DNA from: Kitasatospora viridis
GTDB taxonomy: Bacteria > Actinomycetota > Actinomycetes > Streptomycetales > Streptomycetaceae
Assembly (NCBI RefSeq): GCF_007829815.1
Contig: NZ_VIWT01000008.1
Location: forward strand, 62,001-126,000
Direction: 5' to 3'
DNA length: 64,000 bases
The position numbers and the translations under genes are program-made. The notes beneath the pieces are model-generated. The model made no database searches and was not told the DNA's origin. It saw only the letters and a program-made list of their open reading frames with translations. Positions within the stretch are counted from its first letter, which is position 1; every line of letters begins with the position of its first letter. Shown piece by piece: positions 31,988 to 39,684 of this stretch.

Positions 31988-33015
31988 CGCCTGCTCAGGC
32001 GCAGCAGCGCCGGGGCGGAGGAGTCAGTGAGGGAGTGCTGGAGCAGCGGGCCGGGGCTGTGGCGGCGCATCGGGGTGACGGCCGTGTAGGCGTCGGTGTC
32101 GAAGCGCAGCAGCGTGAGGTGTCGGCCATCGGTGTCTATGGCGCGCTGGCCGGTCCGGAACGCGGAGGGCTGCTCGAAGTCGGCGGTGCGGGCGAGGACC
32201 GGCATGGTCAGGTGCTGGTGGTGCCAGTCCGAGAAGCGCTCTCCGAGGACCCGGGAGTGGTGCGCCCAGGGGTAGACGGAGGGGGCGGCGATCCGGCCGA
32301 AGACCCCCGAGTAGCCGGGCTGGCCCGGGACGTCATGGACGACGTCGTCCAGGGCCAGCAGGCCGCCGCCGGGCAGCGGGATCACGTCGCCGGGCTGCAG
32401 GTCGGCGACCGGCTTGGCCGGGTAGGCCCGGCCGTCGACGTACAGGTGCGGCCGGTCGGCGGCCGGGGAGTAGACGTACCAGTGGTCGCGCAGGTGCTCG
32501 GTGGCGGTGACCGCCTTGTCGACGGCCAGGGTGCTGGTGGGGCGGTTCAGCGAGTTGACCCAGGCGGTGCCGTCGAAGGTGAACTCGGTCCGGGCCCAGG
32601 AGGCGGTGCTGGTGGCCCACTGCGACAGGATGCGGTCGCCGGTGGCCGGGTTCTTGGGCACGCGGGCCTCGGGAACGTCCGGGACCAGGTCCGGGGCGAG
32701 GAGCAGCGGGATGCCGTTCGTGGCCCGGACCTGGACGGGACGGTCTCCGGGAAGGATGAGCAAGGTGTCGTTGCCGCCCATGACCGGGCGCTGACGGATG
32801 GCCACGGAGTGGGCGTTCGACAGGGAGGTGGTGTCGACGACGACCATCGCGCAGATGATCGACGGGGTAGCGGAGGCGACGATGACCTGACCGGCGGTCA
32901 GCTCCTTGGCGAGGAGCTGAGCAGCGGTGCTCCAGCGGAGGGCTTCGATGGTGGCAGTGCAGAAGCCGTGCTGGTGCCGGGTGTGCGTCGCGTCCGCCTG
33001 CTGGGCAGGCAGCAT
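31984..33015 (-). CDS. Family B-controlled protein, 343 aa, unknown
   Basis: The ATG at 33015 follows AAGGGAC. Strand-rich throughout: residues about 50-110 (VIVASATPSIICAMVVVDTT), 180-250 (LYVDGRAYPAKPVADLQPGD, VIPLPGGG) and 290-343. The 'ADLQPGDVIPL' turn is reminiscent of Hint-type folds, but the catalytic Cys/Asn are absent, so no such call is made. Its promoter has the ACCCAGATATCTGGGT palindrome between -35 and -10. Confidence 0.6.
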   Translation of the reverse strand: MLPAQQADATHTRHQHGFCTATIEALRWSTAAQLLAKELTAGQVIVASATPSIICAMVVVDTTSLSNAHSVAIRQRPVMGGNDTLLILPGDRPVQVRATNGIPLLLAPDLVPDVPEARVPKNPATGDRILSQWATSTASWARTEFTFDGTAWVNSLNRPTSTLAVDKAVTATEHLRDHWYVYSPAADRPHLYVDGRAYPAKPVADLQPGDVIPLPGGGLLALDDVVHDVPGQPGYSGVFGRIAAPSVYPWAHHSRVLGERFSDWHHQHLTMPVLARTADFEQPSAFRTGQRAIDTDGRHLTLLRFDTDAYTAVTPMRRHSPGPLLQHSLTDSSAPALLRLSRR

Positions 33016-33059
33016 GGCGTTGTCCCTTTGGCAGAGGGGTGAACTTCCTTGGCAAGAAC

Positions 33060-33089
33060 ACCGTAACCCAGATATCTGGGTGACCGCAA
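33060..33089 (-). promoter_or_regulatory. Family B operator-promoter, copy 1
   Basis: Minus-strand -35 TTGCGG (33084-33089), 18-bp spacer, -10 TACGGT (33060-33065). The spacer contains the perfect palindrome ACCCAGATATCTGGGT (33066-33081). Confidence 0.75.
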
Positions 33090-33149
33090 TGCCAATTCGG
33101 GGAATTCTGTCTTCTGGGCCGGGACGTGCGCCAGCCAGCTGCGCAGCTC

Positions 33150-33650
33150 TCACCAGTCCAGGGAGAACCAGACGACCTTGGTGTCGCCGCGCTTCACGAC
33201 GCCCCACTCCTCCGCCATGGCCTCGACCAGGAGCAGCCCCCGGCCACCCACCAGCCCCTCACCGTCGGCGCCGTCGATGTCCTCGAAGCTGACCGGCTCG
33301 GACGCCTGCGCGGGCACCGCGACCTTGTCGGCGGACTCGGGGTCGCCGTCGATGACCTCGATCAGCACCCGGGCGTCGGCGCGCAGTTCGGCGCGCACCA
33401 CGACCTTCGCTTCGTCGCCTTCCGGGTCGTCGGCGTGGCGGACGCTGTTGGTGATGATCTCGGACAGCAGGAGCACTGCCGTCTCGATGACCCGCGTGAT
33501 CCCGTGCCACTGCGTCAGGCGCTGGCGCAGGTCGTCGCGGGCGACACCGACGCTCTCGGGATGGGCGGGGTAGGGGCGCCGGTACGGCTGGAATCCGTCG
33601 GGGTTGGCGCGCGCCAGTCTGTTGCTGGCGGCCTTCGCGGTCTGGCTCAC
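33150..33650 (-). CDS. HATPase (anti-sigma-factor-like) protein
   Basis: About 166 aa. Two GTG codons are possible; the one at 33650 has GGAG 10 nt upstream and is preferred to 33659. LLLSEIITNSVRHAD is the N-box of GHKL ATPases, VLIEVIDGDP matches the D-box, and GGRGLLLVEAMAEEWG the G-box. Single-domain proteins like this are RsbW/SpoIIAB relatives and are abundant in Streptomyces beside XRE/DUF397 genes, where the partner is rarely known. Divergent from the XRE gene. Confidence 0.85.
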   Translation of the reverse strand: MSQTAKAASNRLARANPDGFQPYRRPYPAHPESVGVARDDLRQRLTQWHGITRVIETAVLLLSEIITNSVRHADDPEGDEAKVVVRAELRADARVLIEVIDGDPESADKVAVPAQASEPVSFEDIDGADGEGLVGGRGLLLVEAMAEEWGVVKRGDTKVVWFSLDW

Positions 33651-33750
33651 AAGTCTCACGCTCCAGGGGCGTACGAGTGGAACCGGGCATCACCCACCCT
33701 GGCCCGACGTGCGCACAGCGTGAGCGTCTCCAATACCCACGGTCCCGCAA

Positions 33751-33777
33751 GATCCGCGAAACTGCAACAATGTCAGC
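33751..33777. promoter_or_regulatory. Conserved intergenic element, copy 2 of 2
   Basis: GATCCGCGAAAC followed by TGCAACAATGTCAGC, matching the element at 6634. Lies between the divergent HATPase and XRE genes. Confidence 0.4.
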
Positions 33778-33866
33778 TGAACGAATGTCATTTCGATAGT
33801 GGAGTTTGACGCTTCGACACGTCAGACTGATCCTTGGACACCGGACGAGACCAGGGAGACAACGGG

Positions 33867-34727
33867 ATGGCGTACGAGGGCGTTCCAACGGTTCGCAAGC
33901 GCCTGCTCGGCTACCACCTGCGGCAACTCCGCGAAGCGGAGGGTCTGAAGTGGGAGGACACCGCTGCTCGACTGCAGGTCGCCAAGCCGACCGTCATGCG
34001 CCAGGAGAGCGGCCACAGCGCGGTCTCCAGCGCCAACCTTGAAGTCCTCCTCGACTTCTACAAGGTCGGCGACCTGGACAAGCGCTCCCGTCTGGAGGCG
34101 TTCCGTCAGCACGGCCGCAAGCGGGGCACCTGGCACGCCTTCGGCACGGAGATCGGCCCGACCCTGCGGGACCTGGCCGACGCCGAGTCCATCGCCACCA
34201 GCATCCTGTGGTGGGAACTCGGGGTCATCCCGGGCATTCTGCAGACCGACGAGTACGCCGAGGCCACACTGCGCGGCGCCAGCGTTCAGGCCACCAACGA
34301 CGAAACGTTGCGCGAACTGGCGCACCTGCGCCGTGAACGCAGGCATACCCTGGAGAAGGACGGTGCTCCCGAGGCGTGGTTCATCCTCGGTGAGGCCGCT
34401 CTGAGGACCAGGACCGGCGGCCCTGGGAAGGCCGTGATGGAGACTCAGATCCGCTACCTGCTCGACATCAGCGAGCAGCCCCACGTGAACATCCAGGTCG
34501 TGCCGTTCGCCGCCGGAGCCCACCCAGGCGTGGCAGGCAGCTTCACCCTGCTCGGGTTCGACCAGGTCCTGACCTACCAAGCCCTGTACTTCGAGACGGC
34601 CGGGATCATCACCGATGAGGAGAAGTTGGTGGGGGAGAACCAGGCAAGGTTCACTCGCCTGCGGTCCCAAGCCGAGTCGACTCAGCAGAGCCGGAAATTC
34701 CTCCGGGAAGTTCTCGCTACTCTGTGA
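33867..34727 (+). CDS. XRE-family regulator with DUF5753 domain
   Basis: 286 aa; the ATG at 33867 follows CAGGGAGAC. Residues about 12-65 (LGYHLRQLREAEGLKWEDTA, ARLQVAKPTVMRQESG) form the XRE helix-turn-helix. Residues about 95-280 have the DUF5753 features (WWELGVIPGILQTDEYAEAT, VPFAAGAHPG). In Streptomyces these regulators (WhiJ-like) act with a small DUF397 protein encoded next door, as here. It may bind promoters in this element; the target is not shown. Confidence 0.9.
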   Translation: MAYEGVPTVRKRLLGYHLRQLREAEGLKWEDTAARLQVAKPTVMRQESGHSAVSSANLEVLLDFYKVGDLDKRSRLEAFRQHGRKRGTWHAFGTEIGPTLRDLADAESIATSILWWELGVIPGILQTDEYAEATLRGASVQATNDETLRELAHLRRERRHTLEKDGAPEAWFILGEAALRTRTGGPGKAVMETQIRYLLDISEQPHVNIQVVPFAAGAHPGVAGSFTLLGFDQVLTYQALYFETAGIITDEEKLVGENQARFTRLRSQAESTQQSRKFLREVLATL

Positions 34728-34756
34728 GTCAACTCGCAAGTACGAAGGGCTCTCCA

Positions 34757-34993
34757 GTGAACACACCATCCCAGGGGTACAAGCAGTGGCGCATCTCGTC
34801 GGAATCGGGCGGTGACCAGGGGTCTTGCGTCGATGTCGGCCTCGGCGACCTCGACGCCGAGACCGAGGAAGTCGCGTTCCGGGACAGCACGCTCCAGGGT
34901 AGGGGGCCGGTCCTCGGCTTCCCTGCGTCCGCAGTGACCGCGCTGACGGGCGCAATCAAGGTCAGGGGCAGCCGTCTCGCGGGCGGCTTCTGA
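34757..34993 (+). CDS. DUF397 protein, first tandem copy
   Basis: 78 aa from a GTG preceded by GAAGGG. SSESGGDQGSCVDVG and the closing FRDSTLQGRGPVLGFPASAV (then ALTGAIK) are standard DUF397 features. It is thought to be the partner of the upstream XRE protein. The downstream copy at 35187 is nearly the same protein. Confidence 0.85.
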   Translation: MNTPSQGYKQWRISSESGGDQGSCVDVGLGDLDAETEEVAFRDSTLQGRGPVLGFPASAVTALTGAIKVRGSRLAGGF

Positions 34994-35011
34994 CCAGTGC
35001 GCAACCAGAAT

Positions 35012-35046
35012 GGTGGCCCCCGGCGCGCGATTCGCCGGGGGCCACC
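35012..35046 (+). terminator. Hairpin between the two DUF397 genes
   Basis: 14-bp perfect stem (GGTGGCCCCCGGCG) with a 7-nt loop. Confidence 0.7.
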
Positions 35047-35186
35047 CCTGTTTCTACCCCATCGGGCCGTCAGAGCCTCTCATACCCGTTTGAAGATGCA
35101 TGGTCACATTCCGGCGATAGACGATCCCGCCCGGGGCATTCTCGCTACGCTGTGAGTCGCAACCCGCGAGAGCGAAGGGCGTTCCG

Positions 35187-35420
35187 GTGACACCGTCTCA
35201 GGGCTACAACCAGTGGCACATCTCGTCCCACTCCAACGGGGATCAAGGCGGCTGCGTCGATGTCGGTATCGACGCAGCCGCCCCCGAGGCCGAGGAGATG
35301 GCCATCCGGGACAGCACGCTCCAGGGCAGCGGGCCGGTCCTCGGCTTCCCCGCCTCCGCCGTCAGCGCCCTCACCAGCGCCGTGAAGACGAAGGGCCACC
35401 GTCTCGCGGGCGGCTTCTGA
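35187..35420 (+). CDS. DUF397 protein, second tandem copy
   Basis: 77 aa, GTG start with GAAGGGCG upstream. It differs from the first copy mainly in the middle (DVGIDAAAPEAEEMAIRDST). The 45 bp in front of it resemble the end of the XRE gene (TTCTCGCTACGCTGTGAGTC), showing that the duplicated unit, offset by 430 bp, included that 3' end. It has no XRE gene of its own, and a terminator lies between, so it needs separate transcription or read-through. Confidence 0.8.
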   Translation: MTPSQGYNQWHISSHSNGDQGGCVDVGIDAAAPEAEEMAIRDSTLQGSGPVLGFPASAVSALTSAVKTKGHRLAGGF

Positions 35421-35444
35421 CCAGCACGGCAACAGAAACGGTGG

Positions 35445-35789
35445 TCACGGCTGGTCCCGTACCCGAGCAGCGCGGTTGGCGATCTCGCTGGAGACCGGCT
35501 TGTAGTTGGCCAGGGCGGCCTCCACCGTGGCGCGGTAGGTGGCCAAGGCGGCCTCGAAGGTCGCCTCGGCGCCGGTCATCTCCTGGTGGGCATCGGCGAT
35601 CCGGTGGCGAGCGGCCTGCAGGGCGGCCTGCCACTGCTCGCGCTCGGCGTCGGTGGCCGGGACGGTGCCAGGCAAGTCGGTGAGCGCGAGCAGCGGGTGG
35701 GTGAGGTCGAAGGTGACCTCGGCCCGGTTGCCGACGTAGGCCAGCTCCTCCACGGGGTTGAGCTGCTTCGGCTTCCAGCTGTCGGTCAC
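35445..35789 (-). CDS. Unknown helical protein, 114 aa
   Basis: The GTG at 35789 overlaps the upstream stop. Residues 50-105 are a long Ala/Glu-rich helix (AHQEMTGAEATFEAALATYR), probably a coiled coil. It follows the 406-aa family A protein in the same transcript and may work with it. Confidence 0.6.
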   Translation of the reverse strand: MTDSWKPKQLNPVEELAYVGNRAEVTFDLTHPLLALTDLPGTVPATDAEREQWQAALQAARHRIADAHQEMTGAEATFEAALATYRATVEAALANYKPVSSEIANRAARVRDQP

Positions 35790-37006
35790 TGGGACTCCTT
35801 GGCGAGCTGCTGGGCCTGAAGGGCCTTGTACTCCTCCGCCTCGGCCACGGTCATCCTGGTGATGAAGAAGTCGGCGCTGTGCCTGTCGCGGATCATCTTG
35901 TGGCCGTGCTCCTGGATGCGCGCGGCGACCCACTCGTACTCGTTGGCGACATCGGGCAGCTGGCCGGAGGCGAGGTCGGAGCTGGCGGCCCGCACTCCCC
36001 CCTCGAAGGTGTAGCTCACCGGGACCTGCTCGGCGGCCTTGACCGCCCTGAAGGTCTGGGCGTTGCGAGGCGGGTGAACGTGGAACCCAGACGTCAACGT
36101 GTCGGCGTTGTAGAGCGCCGCTCCCATTCGGGTGAGCAGCGCCTTCACGTCGTCCATGCCGATCTTCGGGCGGGTGTGGAGCCGCTCGTGCTCGGCGTCG
36201 TCGATGGCCTGCTGAGCCTTGGCTCGCCAGGCCGGGGCGTGGTCGCCGAGGCAGTCGAGGGCGGTGGCGGCGGCCTTGCAGCGGCGGCACCACTTGACGG
36301 GGAGCTTGGTGCCGGTCGGGCACCCCCGGCGGGGTCCGTCGTGCCGGGAGTTGTAGACCTCGTCCGCGCCGGTGACGGCGAGGTCGCCGATGTCCTCCAG
36401 CCGGACCCCGGGAAGGGACTTCTTGGCGACGGCCGGGCAGGCGGCGGTGTGGATGGTCGGGACGAGAGCGTCGGCGGGGAAGCTCTCAGAGATGTCGATC
36501 TTGGGCCGGGCGATCACCCAGTCCCGGCTGCCGAGCACCGCATCTTCGGCAGCCAGTTGCTGCTCGGCCTGGCGCCCCTGTTCCGCTTCGGCGCGCTCGC
36601 GTTCGGCTTCGAGGCTGGCGGCCATCTCCTCGTAGCGGGCGGCGATAGGCTCTCCGGCGTGCTGCTGGTACAGGCGCTCGGCCGCTCCTACGCGGTCCTG
36701 GTACCGCTGCAGGGCGAGTTCGAAGACCTTCTCGTGGACCTTCAGGTCAGCCAGAGCCTCGTCAACCATCTCGGTGTAGACGTCGTGGGCGGTGGCCCAG
36801 ATCTCGACCTCGACCCTGGTGGCCTGGATCGGCCCCTCGCCGCTGCGCGCGTCGTACTCGTCCAGGGCGACGTCGACGGCCTGCTCGCGAAGGGCGGCGG
36901 TGACGAGGCGGAGCTTGCCCAGACGGCCCTGGGTCAGGTCGGAGTCGTAGTCCGTGCGGTCATCCGTGGTCGTGCGCCACAGCAGGGGGCGCTGGTCGGT
37001 GTCCAT
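35786..37006 (-). CDS. Family A module protein with zinc site, 406 aa
   Basis: The ATG at 37006 lies only 7 nt after the -10 TAGATT, so the transcript is probably leaderless. Residues 30-160 form long charged helices. A Cys cluster follows (CPAVAKK, GCPTGTK, WCRRCK). Residues about 285-395 hold one shared module: ALLTRMGAALYN, SGFHVHPPR, VPVSYTFEGG, YEWVAARIQEHGHKM and FFITRMT. Controlled by family A copy 9. Confidence 0.65.
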   Translation of the reverse strand: MDTDQRPLLWRTTTDDRTDYDSDLTQGRLGKLRLVTAALREQAVDVALDEYDARSGEGPIQATRVEVEIWATAHDVYTEMVDEALADLKVHEKVFELALQRYQDRVGAAERLYQQHAGEPIAARYEEMAASLEAERERAEAEQGRQAEQQLAAEDAVLGSRDWVIARPKIDISESFPADALVPTIHTAACPAVAKKSLPGVRLEDIGDLAVTGADEVYNSRHDGPRRGCPTGTKLPVKWCRRCKAAATALDCLGDHAPAWRAKAQQAIDDAEHERLHTRPKIGMDDVKALLTRMGAALYNADTLTSGFHVHPPRNAQTFRAVKAAEQVPVSYTFEGGVRAASSDLASGQLPDVANEYEWVAARIQEHGHKMIRDRHSADFFITRMTVAEAEEYKALQAQQLAKESQ

Positions 37007-37016
37007 GGCCCGGAAT

Positions 37017-37056
37017 CTAGTACACCCACAAGAGCATGCGCAAGTGAGTTCACTAA
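37017..37056 (-). promoter_or_regulatory. Family A operator-promoter, copy 9
   Basis: Minus-strand -35 TTGCGC, 18 bp, -10 TAGATT, arms TTAGTGAAC and GTGTACTAG. The predicted transcript starts at or next to the ATG at 37006. Confidence 0.8.
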
Positions 37057-37061
37057 ACCTG

Positions 37062-37991
37062 TCAGGCCGCCAGCCCCGACTCGCGGCTCTGCAGCACCCC
37101 CAGCCGCATGCACTCCATCCTGACCGGCATCGGACCCGGCCAGCCCGGCCAGGCCGACAGGACGCCGTTCGCTGTCCTGATCCCGCGCCGCCACGCCTTG
37201 TGCAGCCCGATCTCCTGGAGCGTCACCCCGGCGCGCAGGGAGACGCCGTGGCGGTGGTTCGCGGCCAGCGTCACCCACATCCCGACCCTGCCCCCGGTCA
37301 GCCCGGCGGTCAGCGAGGCCCGGCCGCCGCTCTCCCACTGTCGGACCGCCCGCGCGGCCACCGGGGACAGGTCGACGCGCTCGCGCTCCCCGAGCCCCTC
37401 CACCCGCTGCGGATTGCGCTGCAGCCAGACGCTGCGCCGGTCGGCCCCGAAGTCGTCGGGGAAGAGCGCGGCCAGCTCCCCCGACCGGGGCGCCGACTCG
37501 ACCACGACGTGCGCCATGGCGACGAAGCGCTGCCACTCCAGCGACCCGGTGGGGCGCTGAGCGTGCTGGAGCAGCAGGCCCTGGAACATGCGCAGCTGCT
37601 GGCCGGAGACCGGCTGCTGGGCTTCCCAGTCGTACGGGACGTACTCGGTGATCTCGATCCCGGCCTGGGCCGCCAGCCGCTCGACCCACAGTGTCCGGAC
37701 GTTGCCGCTGTTCGAGGTGGACGAGTCCTTGGCCGGGCGCCGCGAAGGGTCGCGGAAGGCCCCTTCCTTCGCCAGCCGCCGGAACTCGGCCTGGCCCCGG
37801 CCGGTGAGCAGGGCCGACAGGCTGACCTCGGTCTCGGGGGGCAGCTCTCCCGAGGTCACGGCCCGCTCCAGCTGACGGACGACCATGTTCAGCTGCCGCG
37901 CCTGCTCCTTGCTCCACTCCTGGGAGGCGAGGAGGCGTGCGTGCACGCTGGCCAGTTCGGCCAGGGAGATCGGCTGCTGCCCGCTGCTCAT
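37062..37991 (-). CDS. Tyrosine-recombinase-like protein, possibly inactive
   Basis: 309 aa. Residues about 160-190 (AHVVVESAPRSGELAALFPDD) resemble box I of tyrosine recombinases around the catalytic Arg, and the following strand (SVWLQRN) fits the usual beta-hairpin. Later LRAGVTLQEIGLHKAWRRGI is in the box II position but lacks a clear HxxR, and no tail tyrosine is evident. Either a diverged recombinase or an unrelated fold. TAGTGT lies 6 nt before the ATG, suggesting a leaderless gene. Confidence 0.45.
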   Translation of the reverse strand: MSSGQQPISLAELASVHARLLASQEWSKEQARQLNMVVRQLERAVTSGELPPETEVSLSALLTGRGQAEFRRLAKEGAFRDPSRRPAKDSSTSNSGNVRTLWVERLAAQAGIEITEYVPYDWEAQQPVSGQQLRMFQGLLLQHAQRPTGSLEWQRFVAMAHVVVESAPRSGELAALFPDDFGADRRSVWLQRNPQRVEGLGERERVDLSPVAARAVRQWESGGRASLTAGLTGGRVGMWVTLAANHRHGVSLRAGVTLQEIGLHKAWRRGIRTANGVLSAWPGWPGPMPVRMECMRLGVLQSRESGLAA

Positions 37992-38039
37992 GGAACAACA
38001 CTAGGCGGCGGCTGCCGGGCCGCGCCAAGAAGTCACGTG

Positions 38040-38079
38040 CGCTGAGCCCCTCCGGTCCGGGTCCGGGAGGGGCTCAGCG
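38040..38079 (-). terminator. Hairpin after the HA-repeat gene
   Basis: 14-bp perfect stem (CGCTGAGCCCCTCC) with a 12-nt loop, 21 bp past the stop at 38101. Confidence 0.7.
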
Positions 38080-38100
38080 CTGTGCGGGTTCCGGCTGTGG

Positions 38101-39684
38101 CTAGTCGAAGTCCTCGGGGCGCAGCGGGTTGTCGTTCCTGAAGACCCTGGTGTCGTTGTGCCAGGACCAGTCCGGGACGGAGTTCAGCAGGTACTTCTCG
38201 TGCGGCCAGGGCAGGCGTCCGGCCCAGTGGTCGGTGCGGATCACCCGAATCCAGCGGGCGTAGGGCAGGCCGGTGGGGCTGCGGTGGTCCCAGGCAGGGA
38301 CGTGGTCGTCGGACTCCTCCAGGTAGTGGAACAGCTCGTCGGTGTTCGCGCGGAAGATCTTCAGCTGCTCTTCCCGGCTGGCAAGGATGATCTTGGTGGC
38401 GTTCTGGTAGTCGTCGAGCTGGCTTGCCGTCAGCAGGCCCCGGGAGGCGCTGTTCCGGCAGTACGCGGCGAAGTCCTGCACCTTGAAGCCGCCTTCGAGT
38501 ACCGGGGGTTCGGCATCGTCCCAGAGCGCCTGCAGCGTGTCCGTGACGGCGTCGATGCCGGTCTGCCAGCCCACCGCTGCCGCGCGGTCGAGGTACTTCT
38601 TCACCTGGTTGCCGCCGTTGCCGAGGCGCCGCACCCAGCGGCGGGAGCGCAGCTTCTCGATCTGCTCGCCGAGCAGCAGGCCGTCCTCGGTGACGTAGTC
38701 CACGGGGACGTCGATGTGGCCCCAGGTGCGCGCGTACACCTCCAGGGCGACCAGCTCCGGCCGGACCCACTCCCAGCCGTCGATGGCCTCGACAGCGGCC
38801 CGGATGGCCGGGTCGAGCTTGCCCTGGGCGTACTCGCCCCGCCACGACGAGACGGTCCGCCCGTACGTGAAACCCGTGGGCGTCGTGGCGTCGTACGGGA
38901 TGTTGCAGTGCTGGTTGAAGCCGACGAAGGTCGCGATGGCCTGCACGGCCTGCACGCGGCGCTGCTCCGCGAACGACCTGCGCTGTTCGGCGTCGGAGCG
39001 CAGGTCGGCGCCTTTCGCCTTGAGAGCTTCCAGGCGCTGCACGACCTGCGGGCGGGCGCTGCCCTGGGCGATGCTGGCGCGGGTGTCGGCCCACCACCGG
39101 TCGAGGCGGAAGCCGTTGACGGCCGTCCCGTCGGGGACGTTGCTGTGGCCGTGGGTGCGGACGAAGTCGGTGATCAGCCGCAGGCCCTCGCCGGTGTCGG
39201 CGGCGCGGTTGCCCTTGCGGGTCAGTTCCTGGTCGAAGGTCCACCCGGGCCGGGAGCGGAGCAGGATCTCCTCGGCCAGGGAGAGGCGTCCGGACCAGTG
39301 CTGCACGCAGATCTGGTTGATCCACTTGCCGAGGCCCTGGCAGAACGTGTCGATCACGTGGGGGTGCCGGGGCTCGGGACCGTTGTGGGCGAGCCAGCGG
39401 TCGAGGTTGTGCAGCCAGTGCAGGCGGGTGCCCCACTCGTGCGCGCGCCGGGGGGTGGAGGGCTTGTTCGGCAGGATCGGGATCGAGGCGACGGCGGCCC
39501 GCAGCGGGTCGTCCTGGGGCCGCTCCCACAGGTCGGTGAGCCACCAGGCCAGCGGGTCGCTGTCCTCGGGGAGGCGGCCGTCGTGGTCGACCAGGTGGCG
39601 GATGACGCGGGTCAGGTCGTTGACGAGGCCGGGGGTGTTGTCGAGGGTCTTCAGGATGTCCGGAGCGGGCGCGGTGGTGGTCAC
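38101..39684 (-). CDS. Helicase-associated (HA) repeat protein, 527 aa
   Basis: The GTG at 39684 overlaps the upstream stop. At least four, probably six, repeats follow the HA pattern (Y...GHxxVPxxxxxxGxxLxxWxxxxRxxxxxGxLxxxxxxxLExxxxW). Clear ones are at about 165-225 (RTHGHSNVPDGTAVNGFRLD), 255-320 (TFVGFNQHCNIPYDATTPTG), 320-390 (RTWGHIDVPVDY) and 465-520. HA domains usually follow helicase motors and are thought to bind DNA; no helicase motif is present here. Paired with the ParB/DndB-like gene. Confidence 0.7.
   Translation of the reverse strand: MTTTAPAPDILKTLDNTPGLVNDLTRVIRHLVDHDGRLPEDSDPLAWWLTDLWERPQDDPLRAAVASIPILPNKPSTPRRAHEWGTRLHWLHNLDRWLAHNGPEPRHPHVIDTFCQGLGKWINQICVQHWSGRLSLAEEILLRSRPGWTFDQELTRKGNRAADTGEGLRLITDFVRTHGHSNVPDGTAVNGFRLDRWWADTRASIAQGSARPQVVQRLEALKAKGADLRSDAEQRRSFAEQRRVQAVQAIATFVGFNQHCNIPYDATTPTGFTYGRTVSSWRGEYAQGKLDPAIRAAVEAIDGWEWVRPELVALEVYARTWGHIDVPVDYVTEDGLLLGEQIEKLRSRRWVRRLGNGGNQVKKYLDRAAAVGWQTGIDAVTDTLQALWDDAEPPVLEGGFKVQDFAAYCRNSASRGLLTASQLDDYQNATKIILASREEQLKIFRANTDELFHYLEESDDHVPAWDHRSPTGLPYARWIRVIRTDHWAGRLPWPHEKYLLNSVPDWSWHNDTRVFRNDNPLRPEDFD

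Noticed and set aside
31984-33015. Hint/intein-like domain
   Set aside because: The ADLQPGDVIPL turn is suggestive, but the catalytic Cys or Ser and the C-terminal HN are missing.
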